Origin: Psychromarinibacter halotolerans
GTDB taxonomy: Bacteria; Pseudomonadota; Alphaproteobacteria; Rhodobacterales; Rhodobacteraceae
Assembly: GCF_029168315.1 (NCBI RefSeq)
Contig: NZ_JARGYD010000001.1
Coordinates: forward strand, 62,001 to 126,000
Direction: 5' to 3'
DNA length: 64,000 bases
Below, in pieces: positions 28,291-37,043 of this stretch. Position 1 is the stretch's first letter; every line of letters begins with the position of its first letter. Under the pieces are notes generated by a model that was not told where the DNA came from, searched no databases, and saw only the letters and a program-made list of their open reading frames with translations. The position numbers and the translations under genes are program-made.

Positions 28291-29124
28291 TCAGCTGTCG
28301 CCGAACCGGGCCAGCAGGGCGTCCACGTCCGAACCGGGCATCACCTTGGTCAGCGGGCTGAAATCGCCGTTTCCGAACATCGCCTGCGCCGCGTCGCGGA
28401 TCGCGGCGTGGGTCACGCGGGCCAGCGCCGACCCCAACGAGATGCGGGCGATCCCCGCCGCGGCATATTCGGCGCGAGAGACCTTCGCGAAGGGGCCCGC
28501 CGCAAGCGCGTTGACCGGCTTGGACGTGGCCTTCGTCACCTCGGCCAGCGCGGCCATGTCGGGCGGAAGGGGCACGTACAGGCAGTCGGCACCGGCCTCG
28601 TCGAAGGCGCCGACGCGGGCCAGCGCCTCGGCCATGTCGTAGGCGCCGGTCATCACCCCGTCGGCGCGGGCCACGAGAACGAAGTCGCGGGGCAGGGCGC
28701 GGGCGGCGGCGGACGCGGCGCGGATACGTTCGGTCGCCAGCGCGCGGTCGTAGTGCCCGCCCGAGGCAAAGGCGGTGTCTTCGATCGAGATACCGGCCAG
28801 CCCGGCCTCTGCCGCCAGCCGCACGGTTTCGGCGCAGGTGTCGGGATCGTCGCCATAGCCGTTTTCGAAATCGCCCGAGACCGGGACCGGCACGGCGGCC
28901 ACGAGATCCTGCGCGTGCGCAAGGGCTTCGTCGCGGGTGACGGTGCCGCCGTCCGGGCGGCCCAGCGTGAAGGCATGGGCCGCCGAGGAGGTGGCGATTG
29001 CGGGCGCGCCGAGCGCGGCCAGCATCCGGGCGCTGCCCGCGTCCCACGCATTGCCCAAGATGAACGGATCGCCGGGCCGGTGCAGCGCGCGAAAGACCGC
29101 GCCCGGATCGGACGGCGCGCCCAT
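28291..29124 (-). CDS. Isocitrate lyase/PEP mutase superfamily protein
   Basis: The 277-residue TIM-barrel protein shows PFILGNAWDAGSARMLAALG, VSGDFENGYGDDP and ISIEDTAFASGG. These are the metal-binding and substrate-loop features of the PEP mutase/isocitrate lyase superfamily. It lacks the KKCGH motif of true isocitrate lyases. Members include oxaloacetate decarboxylase, methylisocitrate lyase and phosphonopyruvate hydrolase, but this subgroup is mostly uncharacterised. Its ATG shares one base with the aminotransferase stop (TGATG), so it is translationally coupled and may act on the 2-oxoacid made by that enzyme; this is inference. Confidence 0.82.
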   Translation of the reverse strand: MGAPSDPGAVFRALHRPGDPFILGNAWDAGSARMLAALGAPAIATSSAAHAFTLGRPDGGTVTRDEALAHAQDLVAAVPVPVSGDFENGYGDDPDTCAETVRLAAEAGLAGISIEDTAFASGGHYDRALATERIRAASAAARALPRDFVLVARADGVMTGAYDMAEALARVGAFDEAGADCLYVPLPPDMAALAEVTKATSKPVNALAAGPFAKVSRAEYAAAGIARISLGSALARVTHAAIRDAAQAMFGNGDFSPLTKVMPGSDVDALLARFGDS

Positions 29125-30305
29125 CAGGCTGCGCGCGCCTCCGCTTCGGCGAAGCGCACAAGGCGGGTCAACGCCTCGCGCAGCTGGTCCTCGTCCACGG
29201 TCAGCGCGATGCGGACGTGACCGGCGGCGGATTCGCCGAAGCTTTCACCCGGCATCACGCCCACAAGCTCGGAGTCGAGCAGCGCGTTGGCGAAGGCTTC
29301 GCCGGTCATGCCGGTGTTGCGGATGTCCAGCATCAGGTACATGGCGCCCTGACTGGGCACGGTGATGAAATCGTTGGATTTCTCAAGGATGCTCAGCGCC
29401 GTCTCGCGCCGCTGGCGGAACCGTTCGGCGATGTCGTCCTCGATCTCGCCGCCTTCTTCCAGCGCGTAGATCGCCGCGTCCTGAATATAGGCGGGCAGGC
29501 CATAGGTGGTGTGGGTCGACAGGTTGATCAGGTGGTCGATGGCCTCTTCGGGGCCGACGATCCAGCCGACGCGGCTGCCGGTCATCGCGTGGCTTTTCGA
29601 CAGAGAGCCGATCACCAGCGTGCGGTCCGCCATGCCCGGCAGGGCGCGCGGGCTGAGGTGTTCGCCTTCCCAGACCTGCGTGTCGTAGACCTCGTCCGAG
29701 ATCAGCCACATGTTCCGGTCGATCATCACCTTCGCGATGCCTTCCAGCGTCTCGCGGCTGTAGACTACGCCGGTGGGATTGTGCGGCGTGTTGATCAGAA
29801 GCGATCGCGTCCGCATGTCGATGGCGTCGATGATGTCCTGCGGCTGCGGTTGGAAATCGAATTCGGGCCGGGCCGGGACGGTCTTGGGGATTGCGCCGAT
29901 GCCACGGACCGAGCCGGGGTAGGTCGCGTAATAGGGTTCGACGAACAGGGCGGTGTCGCCGTGATCGCAGGTGGCGGCATGGGCCGCGAACAGCGCGCCC
30001 TGTCCGCCGGGCATCACCACGACGTTGTTGCGCCCCGTGGGAACGCCGGTGCGTTCGGTGACCCGTTCGGCGATCGCGTCGCGCAGTTCGTCGGCGCCGG
30101 GCACCAGCGGATAGCCGGTGTTACCGTCCAGCGCCGCCTCGTGCATCGCGTGCAGGATGTCCGGGTCGGTTGGAATGTCATGGTCGCCGAGGGTGAGGTT
30201 GATAACGGGTTTGCCGGCATCTTCCATCGCGCGTGCGCGTCTGAAGACGTCCCAACCGTCGCTGCCCCCGCCGGTGAGGTTCGTGATCCGTTTTGAAAGT
30301 CGCAT
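29124..30305 (-). CDS. Class I/II PLP-dependent aminotransferase
   Basis: The 393-residue fold-type I aminotransferase has the substrate-binding NTPHNPTGVVYS, the cofactor Asp/Tyr region LISDEVYDTQVW, and the Schiff-base lysine in SLSKSHAMTGSRVGW. It ends with the Arg of GHVRIALT that binds the alpha-carboxylate. It resembles aspartate/aromatic-type enzymes. The start at 30305 (MRLSKRITNLTGGG) matches the family N-terminus; the frame is open further upstream without a better start. It is followed with a one-base overlap by the PEP-mutase-family gene. Exact amino donor unknown. Confidence 0.88.
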   Translation of the reverse strand: MRLSKRITNLTGGGSDGWDVFRRARAMEDAGKPVINLTLGDHDIPTDPDILHAMHEAALDGNTGYPLVPGADELRDAIAERVTERTGVPTGRNNVVVMPGGQGALFAAHAATCDHGDTALFVEPYYATYPGSVRGIGAIPKTVPARPEFDFQPQPQDIIDAIDMRTRSLLINTPHNPTGVVYSRETLEGIAKVMIDRNMWLISDEVYDTQVWEGEHLSPRALPGMADRTLVIGSLSKSHAMTGSRVGWIVGPEEAIDHLINLSTHTTYGLPAYIQDAAIYALEEGGEIEDDIAERFRQRRETALSILEKSNDFITVPSQGAMYLMLDIRNTGMTGEAFANALLDSELVGVMPGESFGESAAGHVRIALTVDEDQLREALTRLVRFAEAEARAA

Positions 30306-30489
30306 GCCCTTAACGACGGCCTCGGGGCTGGTGTTGTCAACCGGAAGGGCCTCAAATTTTAGGGAAACTTCATCTTGACATGAGGCGATGCCAATAATGT
30401 TCGCGATGCCTTTTAATGCGTCAGTTGTCGCCGGTCTAATCGCCAAGGCTTGCTTGGGTCTTCTTCGGCAGCTTGTCGCGGATCAGGCG

Positions 30490-30774
30490 TTACGACGCCT
30501 CGATCCGGTGCCGCGCTTCGTCCGCGGTGGCGTCCCACGGCAGCAGCACCCACGAGCGGTGGAAGTACGGCGCCTTCGTTGCAACGCCGGTTTCGATCAG
30601 CATCTCGGCGGTGTCGATCCCGTCGGTCTTGACCGCGATGCCGGGTGAGACCGTGCCGATGCAGGCGAACATCTTGCCGCCGACCTTCCACGCGTCATGG
30701 CCACCGCCCCACGGGTCGGAGACTTCGGCGCCGGGCAGGGCGGCGCAGATCGCGTTCATGTCGTCGCGGGTCAT
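30490..30774 (-). CDS. MmcQ/YjbR family protein
   Basis: The 94-residue product matches the MmcQ/YjbR family, short proteins with a CyaY-like fold: MTRDDMNAICAALPGAEVSDPWGGG at the N-terminus and YFHRSWVLLPWD near the C-terminus. The family has a probable DNA-binding or unknown role and no established reaction. It stands alone, about 185 bases upstream of the aminotransferase gene on the same strand. Confidence 0.82.
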   Translation of the reverse strand: MTRDDMNAICAALPGAEVSDPWGGGHDAWKVGGKMFACIGTVSPGIAVKTDGIDTAEMLIETGVATKAPYFHRSWVLLPWDATADEARHRIEAS

Positions 30775-30828
30775 GCGGGGGAGGGTAGCACGGGGCGGGG
30801 ACGTTGTCGCGGGGGGGGGGTGTGGGGA

Positions 30829-30874
30829 TGGGGTGGAACCCCACGGAGCATGTAGGATGGGGTTTCACCCCATC
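30829..30874. repeat. Pair of related GC hairpins
   Basis: Two hairpins with the shared arm TGGGGT/ACCCCA: 30829-30843 with loop GGA, and the longer 30856-30874 with loop TTC. The separation and similarity suggest a dispersed palindromic repeat unit. No T-run follows. Confidence 0.7.
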
Positions 30875-30946
30875 ATCCGCCCCCACGCGCCGCCGTCCCC
30901 CCGAAACGTCTTGGCAACCGCGCCGCGCCCCGTTAGACATCTGGGC

Positions 30947-30991
30947 ATGACCAAGACCGTCTGCATCATCAACTGCTGCATTATCCGCTGA
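30947..30991 (+). CDS. Candidate cysteine-codon leader peptide of cysS
   Basis: A 14-codon frame reads MTKTVCIINCCIIR and ends 92 bases before the cysS ATG. Three cysteine codons in nine positions, two of them adjacent, are striking ahead of the gene for cysteinyl-tRNA synthetase. TTGGCA (30911-30916) and TAGACA (30934-30939), spaced 17 bases, would start transcription almost at the ATG, so the frame may be translated leaderless, since no ribosome site is visible. A hairpin covering the stop codon (CCGC/GCGG plus TGAC/GTCA, about 30984-31004) and TTTT at 31012-31015 follow. Regulation by cysteine supply is inferred. Confidence 0.5.
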   Translation: MTKTVCIINCCIIR

Positions 30992-31083
30992 CATCGTCAG
31001 GCGGGCCGGTCTTTTCGTTTCCTCTCATCCTCGAAATCGCCTAAGCCCGCCGCGGCTGAGTGCGTGTGCCCGAAGGAAACGAC

Positions 31084-32496
31084 ATGACCGAGATCTGGCT
31101 CCACAACACCCGGACACGGAAGAAGGAGCGTTTCGCGCCCATCGACCGTGAAAACGTGCGGATGTATGTCTGCGGGCCGACCGTCTATGACCGCGCCCAC
31201 CTTGGCAACGCGCGGCCCGTGGTGGTGTTCGACGTGCTGTACCGCCTGCTGCGCCACGTCTATGGCGCGGATCACGTCCGCTACGTGCGCAACTTCACCG
31301 ACGTGGACGACAAGATCAACGCCACCGCGCTGGCGCGGAAAGAGACAGGGGCCGACGGCTCGCTGGAGGACCTGATCCGCGAGCGGACCGAGGAAACCAT
31401 CGGCTGGTACCTGTCGGACATGGCGGCGCTGGGGGCGATGGAGCCCACCGACATGCCGCGCGCGACGGGGTTCATTCCCCAGATGATCGAGATGATCGAG
31501 GGGCTGATCGAAAGCGGCCACGCCTATGCCGCCGAGGGGCACGTCCTGTTCCGGGTCCGGTCCTATCAGGCGTATGGTGCGCTGTCGGGCCGGTCGGTCG
31601 ACGACATGATCGCCGGTGCGCGGGTCGAGGTCGCGCCCTACAAGGAAGACCCGATGGACTTCGTGCTGTGGAAGCCGTCGACCGATGAGCTGCCCGGCTG
31701 GGACAGCCCGTGGGGCCGGGGGCGTCCGGGCTGGCATATCGAGTGCTCGGCCATGTCCTATGACCTGCTGGGCGAGAGCTTCGACATTCACGGCGGCGGC
31801 AACGACCTGATGTTCCCGCACCACGAGAACGAGATCGCGCAAAGCTGCTGCGCCCACCCCGAGGGCGGTTTCGCCAAGGTCTGGCTGCACAACGAGATGC
31901 TGCAGGTCGAGGGCAAGAAGATGTCGAAGTCGCTTGGCAACTTCTTCACCGTGCACGACCTGCTGGAACAGGGTGTGCCGGGCGAGGTGATCCGGTTCGT
32001 GTTTCTGGGGACGCATTATCGCAAGCCGATGGACTGGACGGAGCAGAAGCGGCGCGAGGCGGAGAAAACTCTTCGCAAGTGGCGAACGCAATTGGACGGT
32101 GTCGAGAGCCAAGCCGTCAAGCCGAATTTGGAAATTGTTGATGCAGTCGCTGATGACTTGAATACTCCCCTAGCGATTTCCATCCTTCATCGGCTTTCAG
32201 CCGAGGGGAGGCTCGAAGAACTTTTTGCAAGTCTACGCTTCTTGGGCATCGGTTCGGATTGGAAGGATGGGCTTCGAGCCGATGTAGAGACTCATGTCGA
32301 TGGGTATGTTGCGGCGCTGATCGAGGCGTTGCTGACCGACCGGACCGAGGCGCGGAAGGCGAAGGACTTTGCGCGGGCCGATGCCCTGCGCGACGGGTTT
32401 GCCGCCGCCGGGCTGATCGTGAAGGACACGCCGCAGGGCGCGGAATGGGAGATGGGGCCCGATTTCGACGCGGCCAAGCTGGAGGCGTTGAAATGA
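31084..32496 (+). CDS. cysS: Cysteinyl-tRNA synthetase
   Basis: The 470-residue class I synthetase shows the zinc-cysteine and HIGH-type N-terminus MYVCGPTVYDRAHLGNARPVVVFDVLYR. The GGGNDLMFPHHENEIAQS zinc motif and KKMSKSLGN (the KMSKS loop) are also present. It charges tRNA-Cys with cysteine. AAGGA precedes the ATG at 31084. Codons 329-409 (32068-32310) are unusual: about half end in A or T, against very few elsewhere in the gene, though the protein reads through normally. It heads a run of overlapping genes with cimA after a repeat-rich gap. Confidence 0.95.
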   Translation: MTEIWLHNTRTRKKERFAPIDRENVRMYVCGPTVYDRAHLGNARPVVVFDVLYRLLRHVYGADHVRYVRNFTDVDDKINATALARKETGADGSLEDLIRERTEETIGWYLSDMAALGAMEPTDMPRATGFIPQMIEMIEGLIESGHAYAAEGHVLFRVRSYQAYGALSGRSVDDMIAGARVEVAPYKEDPMDFVLWKPSTDELPGWDSPWGRGRPGWHIECSAMSYDLLGESFDIHGGGNDLMFPHHENEIAQSCCAHPEGGFAKVWLHNEMLQVEGKKMSKSLGNFFTVHDLLEQGVPGEVIRFVFLGTHYRKPMDWTEQKRREAEKTLRKWRTQLDGVESQAVKPNLEIVDAVADDLNTPLAISILHRLSAEGRLEELFASLRFLGIGSDWKDGLRADVETHVDGYVAALIEALLTDRTEARKAKDFARADALRDGFAAAGLIVKDTPQGAEWEMGPDFDAAKLEALK

Positions 32497-32499
32497 TCG

Positions 32500-32703
32500 T
32501 TGTGTACGAGACCAAGGGCGGCGCCCGGCCCGTGGGTGGGCGCAGAAGCGCCCGCCCTGTGGGGCGGGTCGGGCGCTGCCCGGCGCTGCCGGGCGGGAGT
32601 TTCGCCTTGGGCGCTGGACGTTTCGATACCGGGAGGGGGGCTGTCCGCCCCCCGCTTGCCTGCGGCAAGCCCCCCCGAGGATATTTGCAGACAGAAGAAG
32701 GAG
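32500..32703. repeat. GC hairpin repeat cluster between cysS and cimA
   Basis: This 214-base gap carries several hairpins, among them GGGCGC/GCGCCC near 32540, GGGGGGC/GCCCCCC near 32636, and CTTGC/GCAAG near 32653. It ends with an element running from CCCCCGAGG (32673) through an A/T-rich core to AGAAGAAG (about 32700). A reverse-complement relative lies at 3670-3697. The tail of the element supplies the GAAGGAG ribosome site of cimA. Confidence 0.7.
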
Positions 32704-32710
32704 CCGGGGC

Positions 32711-34330
32711 ATGACGAAAGAGCGGCTCTATCTGTTCGACACCACACTGCGCGACGGGCAGCAGACCCATGGGGTGCAGTTCTCGTTTCCCGACAAGGTG
32801 GCGATTGCGCGGACGCTGGACGACCTTGGCATCGATTATATCGAGGGCGGCTGGCCCGGGGCGAACCCGACGGACAGCAGTTTCTTCGCCGAGCGGCCGA
32901 AGACGCGCGCGACCTTCACCGCCTTTGGCATGACCAAGCGGGCGGGGCGGTCGGCGGAGAACGACGACGTGCTGGCGGGCGTCATCAACGCGGACACGCC
33001 GGCGGTGTGTCTGGTCGGCAAGACGCATGACTTTCACGTCACGACCGCCTTGGGGATCACGCTGGACGAGAATGTCGAGAACATCCGCGCCTCGGTCGCG
33101 CATCTGGTGGCGCTGGGGCGCGAGGCGCTGTTCGATGCCGAGCATTTCTTCGACGGCTACAAGGCGAACGCGCCTTATGCTTTGGAGTGCCTGAAGGCGG
33201 CCTATGACGCGGGCGCGCGGTGGATCGTGCTGTGCGACACCAACGGCGGCACGCTGCCGGGCGAGGTGGCGAAGATCGTGGGCGAGGTGATCGCGGCGGG
33301 TCTTCCCGGCGACCATCTGGGCATCCACACCCATGACGACACCGGCAACGCGGTGGCCAACACGCTGGCCGCCGTCGATGCGGGCGCGCGGCAGATCCAG
33401 GGCACGCTGAACGGGCTGGGCGAGCGGTGCGGCAACGCGAACCTTGTCACGCTGATCCCGACGCTGCTGCTGAAAGAGCCCTATGCCAGCCTGTACGAAA
33501 CCGGCGTCAGCGCCGCGAAGCTGCCGGGGCTGACCCGGGCGTCGCGGGCGCTGGACGATATCCTGAACCGGGTGCCGCTGCGCAGCGCGCCCTATGTCGG
33601 GGCCAGCGCCTTTGCCCACAAGGCGGGGCTGCACGCCAGTGCGATCCTGAAGGACCCGACCACCTATGAACACATCGACCCCGCGTCGGTGGGCAACGCG
33701 CGCATCGTGCCGATGTCGAACCAGGCCGGGCAGTCGAACCTGCGCGCGCGCCTGTCCGACATGGGGCTGGAGGTCGAAAAGGGCGATCCGGCGCTGGCCG
33801 CGATCCTTGACGAGGTGAAGCGCAAGGAAGGCGAGGGCTATTCCTATGACAGTGCACAGGCGAGCTTCGAGCTGCTGGCGCGCCGGGAACTGGGGCTGGC
33901 GCCCAAGCTGTTCGACGTCGAACGCTACCGGGTGATCTCGGAGCGGCGGCGCAACGCCAAGGGGCAGATCGTGGTGGAGTCCGAGGCGGTCGTCACGATC
34001 TCGACACGCGAGGGCGCGCGCACCAGCTATTACAAGAACGACCATGCCAGCGACATGATGGACGACGGCCCGGTCAACGCCTTGTGGCAGGCGCTGAAGT
34101 CGGATCTGGGTCCGTTCCAGGACGGGGTCGCGGACATGCGGCTGACCGACTTCCAGGTGCGGATCACCAACGGCGGCACCGAGGCCGTGACGCGGGTCAT
34201 CATCGACTTTCAGGACGACGCGGGCCGCGACTGGTCCACCGTCGGCGTGTCGGCGAACATCGTTGACGCGAGTTTCGGGGCGCTGTTGGATGCGATCAAC
34301 TGGAAGCTGATCCAAGGCGGAGCTGTATGA
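32711..34330 (+). CDS. cimA: (R)-citramalate synthase
   Basis: The 539-residue protein belongs to the LeuA/CimA family. It has FDTTLRDGQQTHGVQFS with the metal-binding Asp and Arg, the HTHDDTGNAVAN metal histidines, and GLGERCGNANL. The C-terminal half is the allosteric LeuA dimerisation domain. CimA condenses pyruvate with acetyl-CoA to citramalate, a precursor of 2-oxobutyrate and so of isoleucine, bypassing threonine deaminase; with ilvBN this completes the entry to isoleucine. Length and the GVQFS variant favour CimA over 2-isopropylmalate synthase. It overlaps the next gene by four bases. Confidence 0.9.
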   Translation: MTKERLYLFDTTLRDGQQTHGVQFSFPDKVAIARTLDDLGIDYIEGGWPGANPTDSSFFAERPKTRATFTAFGMTKRAGRSAENDDVLAGVINADTPAVCLVGKTHDFHVTTALGITLDENVENIRASVAHLVALGREALFDAEHFFDGYKANAPYALECLKAAYDAGARWIVLCDTNGGTLPGEVAKIVGEVIAAGLPGDHLGIHTHDDTGNAVANTLAAVDAGARQIQGTLNGLGERCGNANLVTLIPTLLLKEPYASLYETGVSAAKLPGLTRASRALDDILNRVPLRSAPYVGASAFAHKAGLHASAILKDPTTYEHIDPASVGNARIVPMSNQAGQSNLRARLSDMGLEVEKGDPALAAILDEVKRKEGEGYSYDSAQASFELLARRELGLAPKLFDVERYRVISERRRNAKGQIVVESEAVVTISTREGARTSYYKNDHASDMMDDGPVNALWQALKSDLGPFQDGVADMRLTDFQVRITNGGTEAVTRVIIDFQDDAGRDWSTVGVSANIVDASFGALLDAINWKLIQGGAV

Positions 34331-35031
34331 GCGACCCGATCCTGACGTTGTATCAGGGGCTGGAGCGGTTGGGACCGGGCGCGCCGGAGGATGTGGCGTG
34401 GGCAGCCCACGTGGCCGACGTGCCGCCCGACGCGCGGATCTGCGATGCGGGCTGCGGCACCGGCGCGGACATTCCGGCGCTGATGACGGTGGCGCCGGTC
34501 GGGGCGATCACGGCGGTGGACGATGCGAAGCTGTTCGTCGACGAGGTGCTGGCACGGTTCGGCACCCGCGTGAACGCCTATGCGGGCGACATGGCGAAGC
34601 TGAAGGGGCCCTACGATTTCATCTGGTCGGCGGGCGCGGTCTATTTCCACGGTGTGACCAAGGTGTTGCGCGCGTGGCGGCCGGTGCTGGCGAAGGGCGG
34701 GGCGGTGGCGTTTTCCGAGCCGTGCCTGTTCACCGACACGCCGTCCGAGGCGACGCTGGCCTTTTGGGGCGGGTACGAACGGTTGACCGATGCCGAGGGG
34801 ATCGCGCGGCAGGTGGCCGATGCCGACTATGAGGTGCTGGCGACGCGGCGGGTGTCCGACGCGGCGTGGGCGGCCTATTACGGGCCGCTGGCGGAGCGGG
34901 TCGCGGCGCTTCGCCGGAACGCGGACCCGGTGCTGGCGCTGGCGCTGGATGCGGCCGAGACCGAGATCGCGGCGTGGGAGCATGTGCGCGCGGAAACGGG
35001 ATACCTGCTGAGCGTGGTGCGTCCCGTATGA
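34327..35031 (+). CDS. Class I SAM-dependent methyltransferase
   Basis: The 234-residue protein has the SAM-binding motif ICDAGCGTGADIPALM (about residues 38-53), an acidic residue in AITAVDDAKL at the end of beta-2, and DFIWSAGAVYFHG. It fits small-molecule methyltransferases of the Methyltransf_25 type. The substrate is unknown. It overlaps cimA by four bases and the next gene by four bases, so the three are translationally coupled. I see no metabolic reason linking it to citramalate. Confidence 0.85.
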   Translation: MSDPILTLYQGLERLGPGAPEDVAWAAHVADVPPDARICDAGCGTGADIPALMTVAPVGAITAVDDAKLFVDEVLARFGTRVNAYAGDMAKLKGPYDFIWSAGAVYFHGVTKVLRAWRPVLAKGGAVAFSEPCLFTDTPSEATLAFWGGYERLTDAEGIARQVADADYEVLATRRVSDAAWAAYYGPLAERVAALRRNADPVLALALDAAETEIAAWEHVRAETGYLLSVVRPV

Positions 35032-35774
35032 GCCTTCAGGCCTGTGCAGACCTTGTGCGGAAGGGCGACCCCGACCGGTTTCTGGCCGCGATGGCCGCGC
35101 CGCCTGCCGCGCGCCGGGTGCTGTTTCCGCTGTATGCCTTCAACGTCGAGGTGTCGCGCGCGCCTTGGCTGACCTCGGAATCGATGATCGCGGAGATGCG
35201 GCTGCAATGGTGGCGCGACGTGCTGGAAGAAATCCGCGCGGGCGGTGCCGTGCGGCGGCACGAGGTGGTGGACGCGCTGGTTCCGGTGCTGGACGCCGAG
35301 GGGGCCGCGCTGTTGGACGACCTGATCGAGGCGCGGCGCTGGGACATCTACACCGAACCGTTCGAGGACGACGCGGCCTTTGCGCGGCATATCGAGGCGA
35401 GTTCGGCCAACCTGTTCCGGGTCGCCGCGCGGGCGCTGGACCCTGATGCGGACGCGGCGGCCGTGGCGGCGCGGGGCTGGGCTGCGGGGCTGGCGAACTG
35501 GTTTCTTGCGGTGCCCGAGCTGGAGGCGCGGGGCCGGATGCCGTTGCCGGACGGGCGGCCCGAGGCGGTGCGGCGCTGGGCCCAAGAGGGTCTGCGGCGG
35601 CTGGGCGAAGGCCGGGTGTCGCGCGGGGCGCGGCCAGCGGTGCTGGCCGCGTGGCGGGCGAAGGGCGTGCTGCGGCGCGCGGTGGCGGATCCGGGGCGGG
35701 TTGCGGCAGGCGCGTTACCCGAATCCGAGTTCCGCAAGCGGGTTTCCCTGATGTGGAAGACCTTTGGCGGCTAG
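35028..35774 (+). CDS. Squalene/phytoene synthase family protein (NDUFAF6-like)
   Basis: The 248-residue protein begins SLQACADLVRKGDPDRFLAAMAAPP and contains RRVLFPLYAFNVEVSRAPW and EMRLQWWRDVLEEI. This is the pattern of the trans-isoprenyl diphosphate synthase-like proteins related to NDUFAF6, a mitochondrial complex I assembly factor. The usual DxxxD motifs of true phytoene synthases are not intact, so carotenoid synthesis is unlikely. A role in complex I assembly is inferred from the family. The ATG overlaps the methyltransferase stop, so this is the last gene of the cimA run. Confidence 0.75.
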   Translation: MSLQACADLVRKGDPDRFLAAMAAPPAARRVLFPLYAFNVEVSRAPWLTSESMIAEMRLQWWRDVLEEIRAGGAVRRHEVVDALVPVLDAEGAALLDDLIEARRWDIYTEPFEDDAAFARHIEASSANLFRVAARALDPDADAAAVAARGWAAGLANWFLAVPELEARGRMPLPDGRPEAVRRWAQEGLRRLGEGRVSRGARPAVLAAWRAKGVLRRAVADPGRVAAGALPESEFRKRVSLMWKTFGG

Positions 35775-35777
35775 CCC

Positions 35778-37004
35778 TCAGGCGTCCTTCGGGCGCAGCG
35801 CCAGCCAGATCAGCGCGCCGCCCGCCAGCACCAAGAACGGCGCCATCGCAATGTTGACCGCGGCCCAGCCGTCCTGCGGTGTGCCGCCCGAGCAGTTCAT
35901 CAGCCCGCCCGACGCCAGCGAGGCCAGCGTCACGCAGCCGAACACGATCATGTCGTTCATGCCCTGCACGCGGCCGCGTTCCTCGGGGGTGTGGGCGCCA
36001 GACAGCATCGCGGTTGCGCCGATGAAGCCGAAGTTCCAGCCGATCCCCAGCAGCACCAGCGCGACGAAGAAGTTGCCCAGATCCACCCCGGCAAGACCCA
36101 CGCCGCCAGCGGCGGCAAGAATCATCAGCCCGGTGGCGACGATCTTCTCGACCCCGAACCGGGCGATCAGGTGGCCGGTAAAGAAGCTGGGGGCGAACAT
36201 TGCAAGGACGTGGCCGGTGACCACGTCGGCGGCGTCGTCCTGTTCGAAACCGCATCCGACCACGGCCAGCGGCGTCGAGGTCATCACAAGGTTCATCAGT
36301 GCGTAGGACACCATCGCGCAGATGATCGCGACGGCGATGCGCGGGGTGGTCAGCAGTTCCCACCGGCTGCGGCCCTTCGGGGCGTCGGCGGCGGGCGCGG
36401 GCGGGCGCGGGATGTCGAGGAACAGGAACAGGACAGAGCCGATGACATTCACCGCGATGACGGCAAGGTAGGTGCCAAGGAACGGCACCACCATCGCGGT
36501 GCTGGTCGCCTTGACCACCTGCGGACCGATCACCGCGCTAAGCAGGCCGCCCGCCATCACGAACGAGATCGCCTTGGGGCGGAACGCGTCGGACGCGGTG
36601 TCGGTGGCGGCGAAGCGGTAGAAGCCCTGCGCCGACATGTAGACGCCGGTGAAGGCAGAGCCGACAAGGAACAGTGCGAAGCTTTGGTTCAGCAGCCCCA
36701 GCGCGCCGATGCTGCCGCCGATGGCGCCGCAGGTCGTGCCCAGCCAGAACCCGGCGCGGCGGCCAAAGCGTTGCATGACCGCTGACATCGGCGTGGCCGA
36801 CAGCATCGAAAACAGAACGATCAGCGAGATCGGTAGCGTCGCGAAGCAGGGGTTCGAGGCCAGCGACTGGCCCGCCAGCCCGCCCAGCACGAAGATCATC
36901 GGCATCTGCGAGCCAAGGAACGCCTGCGCCGCGACAAGGATAATCACGTTGCGCTTGGCGCGTTGGTCCTCTGCGCTGGTGGGGGTGGGGGCAAGATCTG
37001 TCAT
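35778..37004 (-). CDS. Major facilitator superfamily transporter
   Basis: The 408-residue protein has about 12 predicted membrane spans in two halves with a central loop rich in Pro/Ala (about 200-220). Spans with SLIVLFSMLSATPMSAVMQRFGRRAGFWLG match an MFS loop (RFGRR). Substrate cannot be predicted. It follows cobB by 39 bases on the same strand, so it may be co-transcribed with cobA and cobB, which raises the option of a cobalamin-linked role, but this is speculation. Three bases separate its stop from the convergent upstream gene. Confidence 0.85.
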   Translation of the reverse strand: MTDLAPTPTSAEDQRAKRNVIILVAAQAFLGSQMPMIFVLGGLAGQSLASNPCFATLPISLIVLFSMLSATPMSAVMQRFGRRAGFWLGTTCGAIGGSIGALGLLNQSFALFLVGSAFTGVYMSAQGFYRFAATDTASDAFRPKAISFVMAGGLLSAVIGPQVVKATSTAMVVPFLGTYLAVIAVNVIGSVLFLFLDIPRPPAPAADAPKGRSRWELLTTPRIAVAIICAMVSYALMNLVMTSTPLAVVGCGFEQDDAADVVTGHVLAMFAPSFFTGHLIARFGVEKIVATGLMILAAAGGVGLAGVDLGNFFVALVLLGIGWNFGFIGATAMLSGAHTPEERGRVQGMNDMIVFGCVTLASLASGGLMNCSGGTPQDGWAAVNIAMAPFLVLAGGALIWLALRPKDA

Positions 37005-37043
37005 ACGTGATCCAGTAGACCCGCCGCAGGGGAATGGGAAGCC

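Larger units (their letters stand above)
30775..31083. other. Divergent region with hairpin repeats and a cysS leader
   Basis: Between the YjbR-like gene and cysS lie a run of ten or more G (about 30811-30820) and two hairpins. The hairpins are at 30829-30843 (TGGGGT/ACCCCA) and 30856-30874 (GATGGGGT/ACCCCATC). A promoter, short Cys-codon frame and hairpin ahead of cysS follow and are listed separately. The hairpins look like dispersed intergenic repeats. Confidence 0.6.

Noticed and set aside
32493..32714. A 73-codon frame overlapping both the cysS stop (ATGA) and the cimA start
   Set aside because: The frame runs through GC hairpin repeats, is Gly/Pro/Arg-rich with no family resemblance, and is best explained as chance reading; the double overlap is curious but not enough.
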